A DNA stretch of 8,904 nt from an uncultured Beijerinckiaceae bacterium (GTDB taxonomy: Bacteria; Pseudomonadota; Alphaproteobacteria; Rhizobiales; Beijerinckiaceae), in assembly GCA_937863205.1 (NCBI GenBank), contig CALMGA010000255.1, positions 1-8,904 on the forward strand, written 5' to 3'. The notes under the pieces were generated by a model. The model ran no database searches. It had not been told where the DNA came from and saw only the letters and a program-made list of their open reading frames with translations. The stretch's first letter is position 1. Each line of letters begins with the position of its first letter. This document shows, piece after piece, positions 8,311 through 8,904 of the stretch. Made by a program: the position numbers and the translations under genes.

Positions 8311-8386
8311 CTCGTGCCGCTTCCGTTGTGCAGGCTGAGGTGATTCCATGGACGCCGGGAGGACGGTGTGATGGTGGCAGCGGTGA
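8286..8386 (+). repeat. Right arm of the perfect 101-bp inverted repeat (IS630 left end)
   Basis: Identical to the reverse complement of 126-226. Bases 8287-8288 (TA) are the presumed target duplication, and the IS630 end proper starts at 8289 with TACCAGCGGCC. The arm holds the leader and first codons of the IS630 transposase, which here continues normally past 8386. Confidence 0.93.
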
Positions 8387-8904
8387 GCCTGCGGACGGAT
8401 TTCTCGGCTGCCGCGCTGCGACGGCTCGCGGCATCGAGCAAGCATGCCAACCAGAGCCGTCGCCTGCTGTCGCTCGCCGCCGTGCTGGACGGCATGAGCC
8501 GGGCTGATGCGGCGCGCATCGGCGGCATGGACCGGCAGACCCTGCGCGATTGGGTGCATCGCTTCAACACGCACGGTCCCGACGGGCTGAAGGACAGCTG
8601 GTCCAAGGGCAACCCGGCGCGCCTTTCCGCCGACCAGCAGGCCGAGCTCGCCCGCCTGGTCGAGAGCGGGCCGGACCGGGCGGTTGATGGTGTGGTGCGC
8701 TGGCGCCGCGTCGATCTCCAGCGCGTGATCCGCGAGCGCTTTGGCGTCAGCTATCACGAACGCACGGTGGGCAAGATGCTCAAGGCGCTCGGCTTCGCCC
8801 ACCTCAGCCCGCGCCCGCGCCACCCCGATCAGGACCCGCGCACGATCGAGGTTTTCCGGCAAACTGGCCAGCAGCATTGAGGGCGCACACCGCCCATATC
8901 GCCC
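8289..8904 (+). mobile_element. IS630-family element, left part; runs out of the window
   Basis: The left end is defined by the abrupt loss of istB homology at a TA dinucleotide, the target of all IS630/Tc1-type elements, and by the second copy of the same end at 126-226. The transposase gene starts 82 bases inside. The right end lies beyond the window, so completeness cannot be judged. Confidence 0.8.
8371..8880 (+). CDS. IS630-family transposase, N-terminal part (frame ends early)
   Basis: From ATG 8371, with GGAGG at 8358-8362 eight bases ahead (GTG 8368 is an alternative), the product is 169 residues. It has two DNA-binding helix-turn-helix units. One lies at about 30-66 and contains AARIGGMDRQTLRDWVHRFN. 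The other is the winged-helix part with WRRVDLQRVIRERFGVSYHE, TVGKMLKALGF and LSPRPRHP. This is the front half of IS630 transposases, which are usually about 340 residues with a DDE domain behind. The frame ends at TGA 8878 directly after IEVFRQTGQQH, whereas relatives continue in frame toward the catalytic domain. Either a single-base change around 8853-8865 has broken the gene, or a programmed frameshift is used. Both other forward frames stay open for the 24 bases left, so the window cannot settle this. Confidence 0.85.
   Translation: MVAAVSLRTDFSAAALRRLAASSKHANQSRRLLSLAAVLDGMSRADAARIGGMDRQTLRDWVHRFNTHGPDGLKDSWSKGNPARLSADQQAELARLVESGPDRAVDGVVRWRRVDLQRVIRERFGVSYHERTVGKMLKALGFAHLSPRPRHPDQDPRTIEVFRQTGQQH

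Overview
The window looks like a piece of a high-GC alphaproteobacterial replicon, possibly Azospirillum, Rhodospirillales or Acetobacteraceae-like. That guess rests on the style of the transposases and on codon use; no housekeeping gene confirms it. It is an insertion-sequence graveyard. Remnants or copies of six IS families (IS66, IS630, IS5, IS701, ISL3 and IS21) surround a short, visibly lower-GC pair of cell-surface polysaccharide genes. Sampled 60-base lines are about 40-48% G+C in that pair and about 67% in the IS21 part.

Layout from left to right. Bases 1-103 are the start of an IS66 TnpB on the minus strand, joined to the last codons of IS66 TnpA and, through them, to an IS630 left end (126-226). 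Bases 227-573 hold no convincing gene. Bases 574-3260 hold two minus-strand genes overlapping by four bases (ATGA): a GT4-type glycosyltransferase, then a Wzx-type flippase. Bases 3352-4194 are an apparently intact IS5-family element (IS427-like) bounded by CTAG repeats. Bases 4199-4519 contain a decayed IS701-type transposase fragment. Bases 4520-6000 are an ISL3-family element that has lost its transposase N-terminus. Bases 6001-8288 are an IS21-family element whose istA has a single in-frame stop and whose istB is cut off by an IS630 element that starts at 8289 and runs out of the window.

How it fits together. Glycosyltransferase and flippase would act in one pathway: sugar addition to a lipid-linked repeat unit, then its transfer across the inner membrane. 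They look like a leftover of a larger exopolysaccharide or O-antigen cluster broken up by insertions. The insertion order can be partly read. IS21 landed in ISL3, and IS630 landed in IS21. A second IS630 end at the left later recombined with, or was deleted into, IS66 sequence. The two IS630 ends form a perfect 101-bp inverted repeat around about 8 kb, so the whole interior could invert by homologous recombination.

I found no CRISPR array, tRNA, rRNA, defence system or other clearly new system. The most notable points are the inverted repeat, the IS630/IS66 junction, the istA nonsense codon, and the isolated polysaccharide gene pair.
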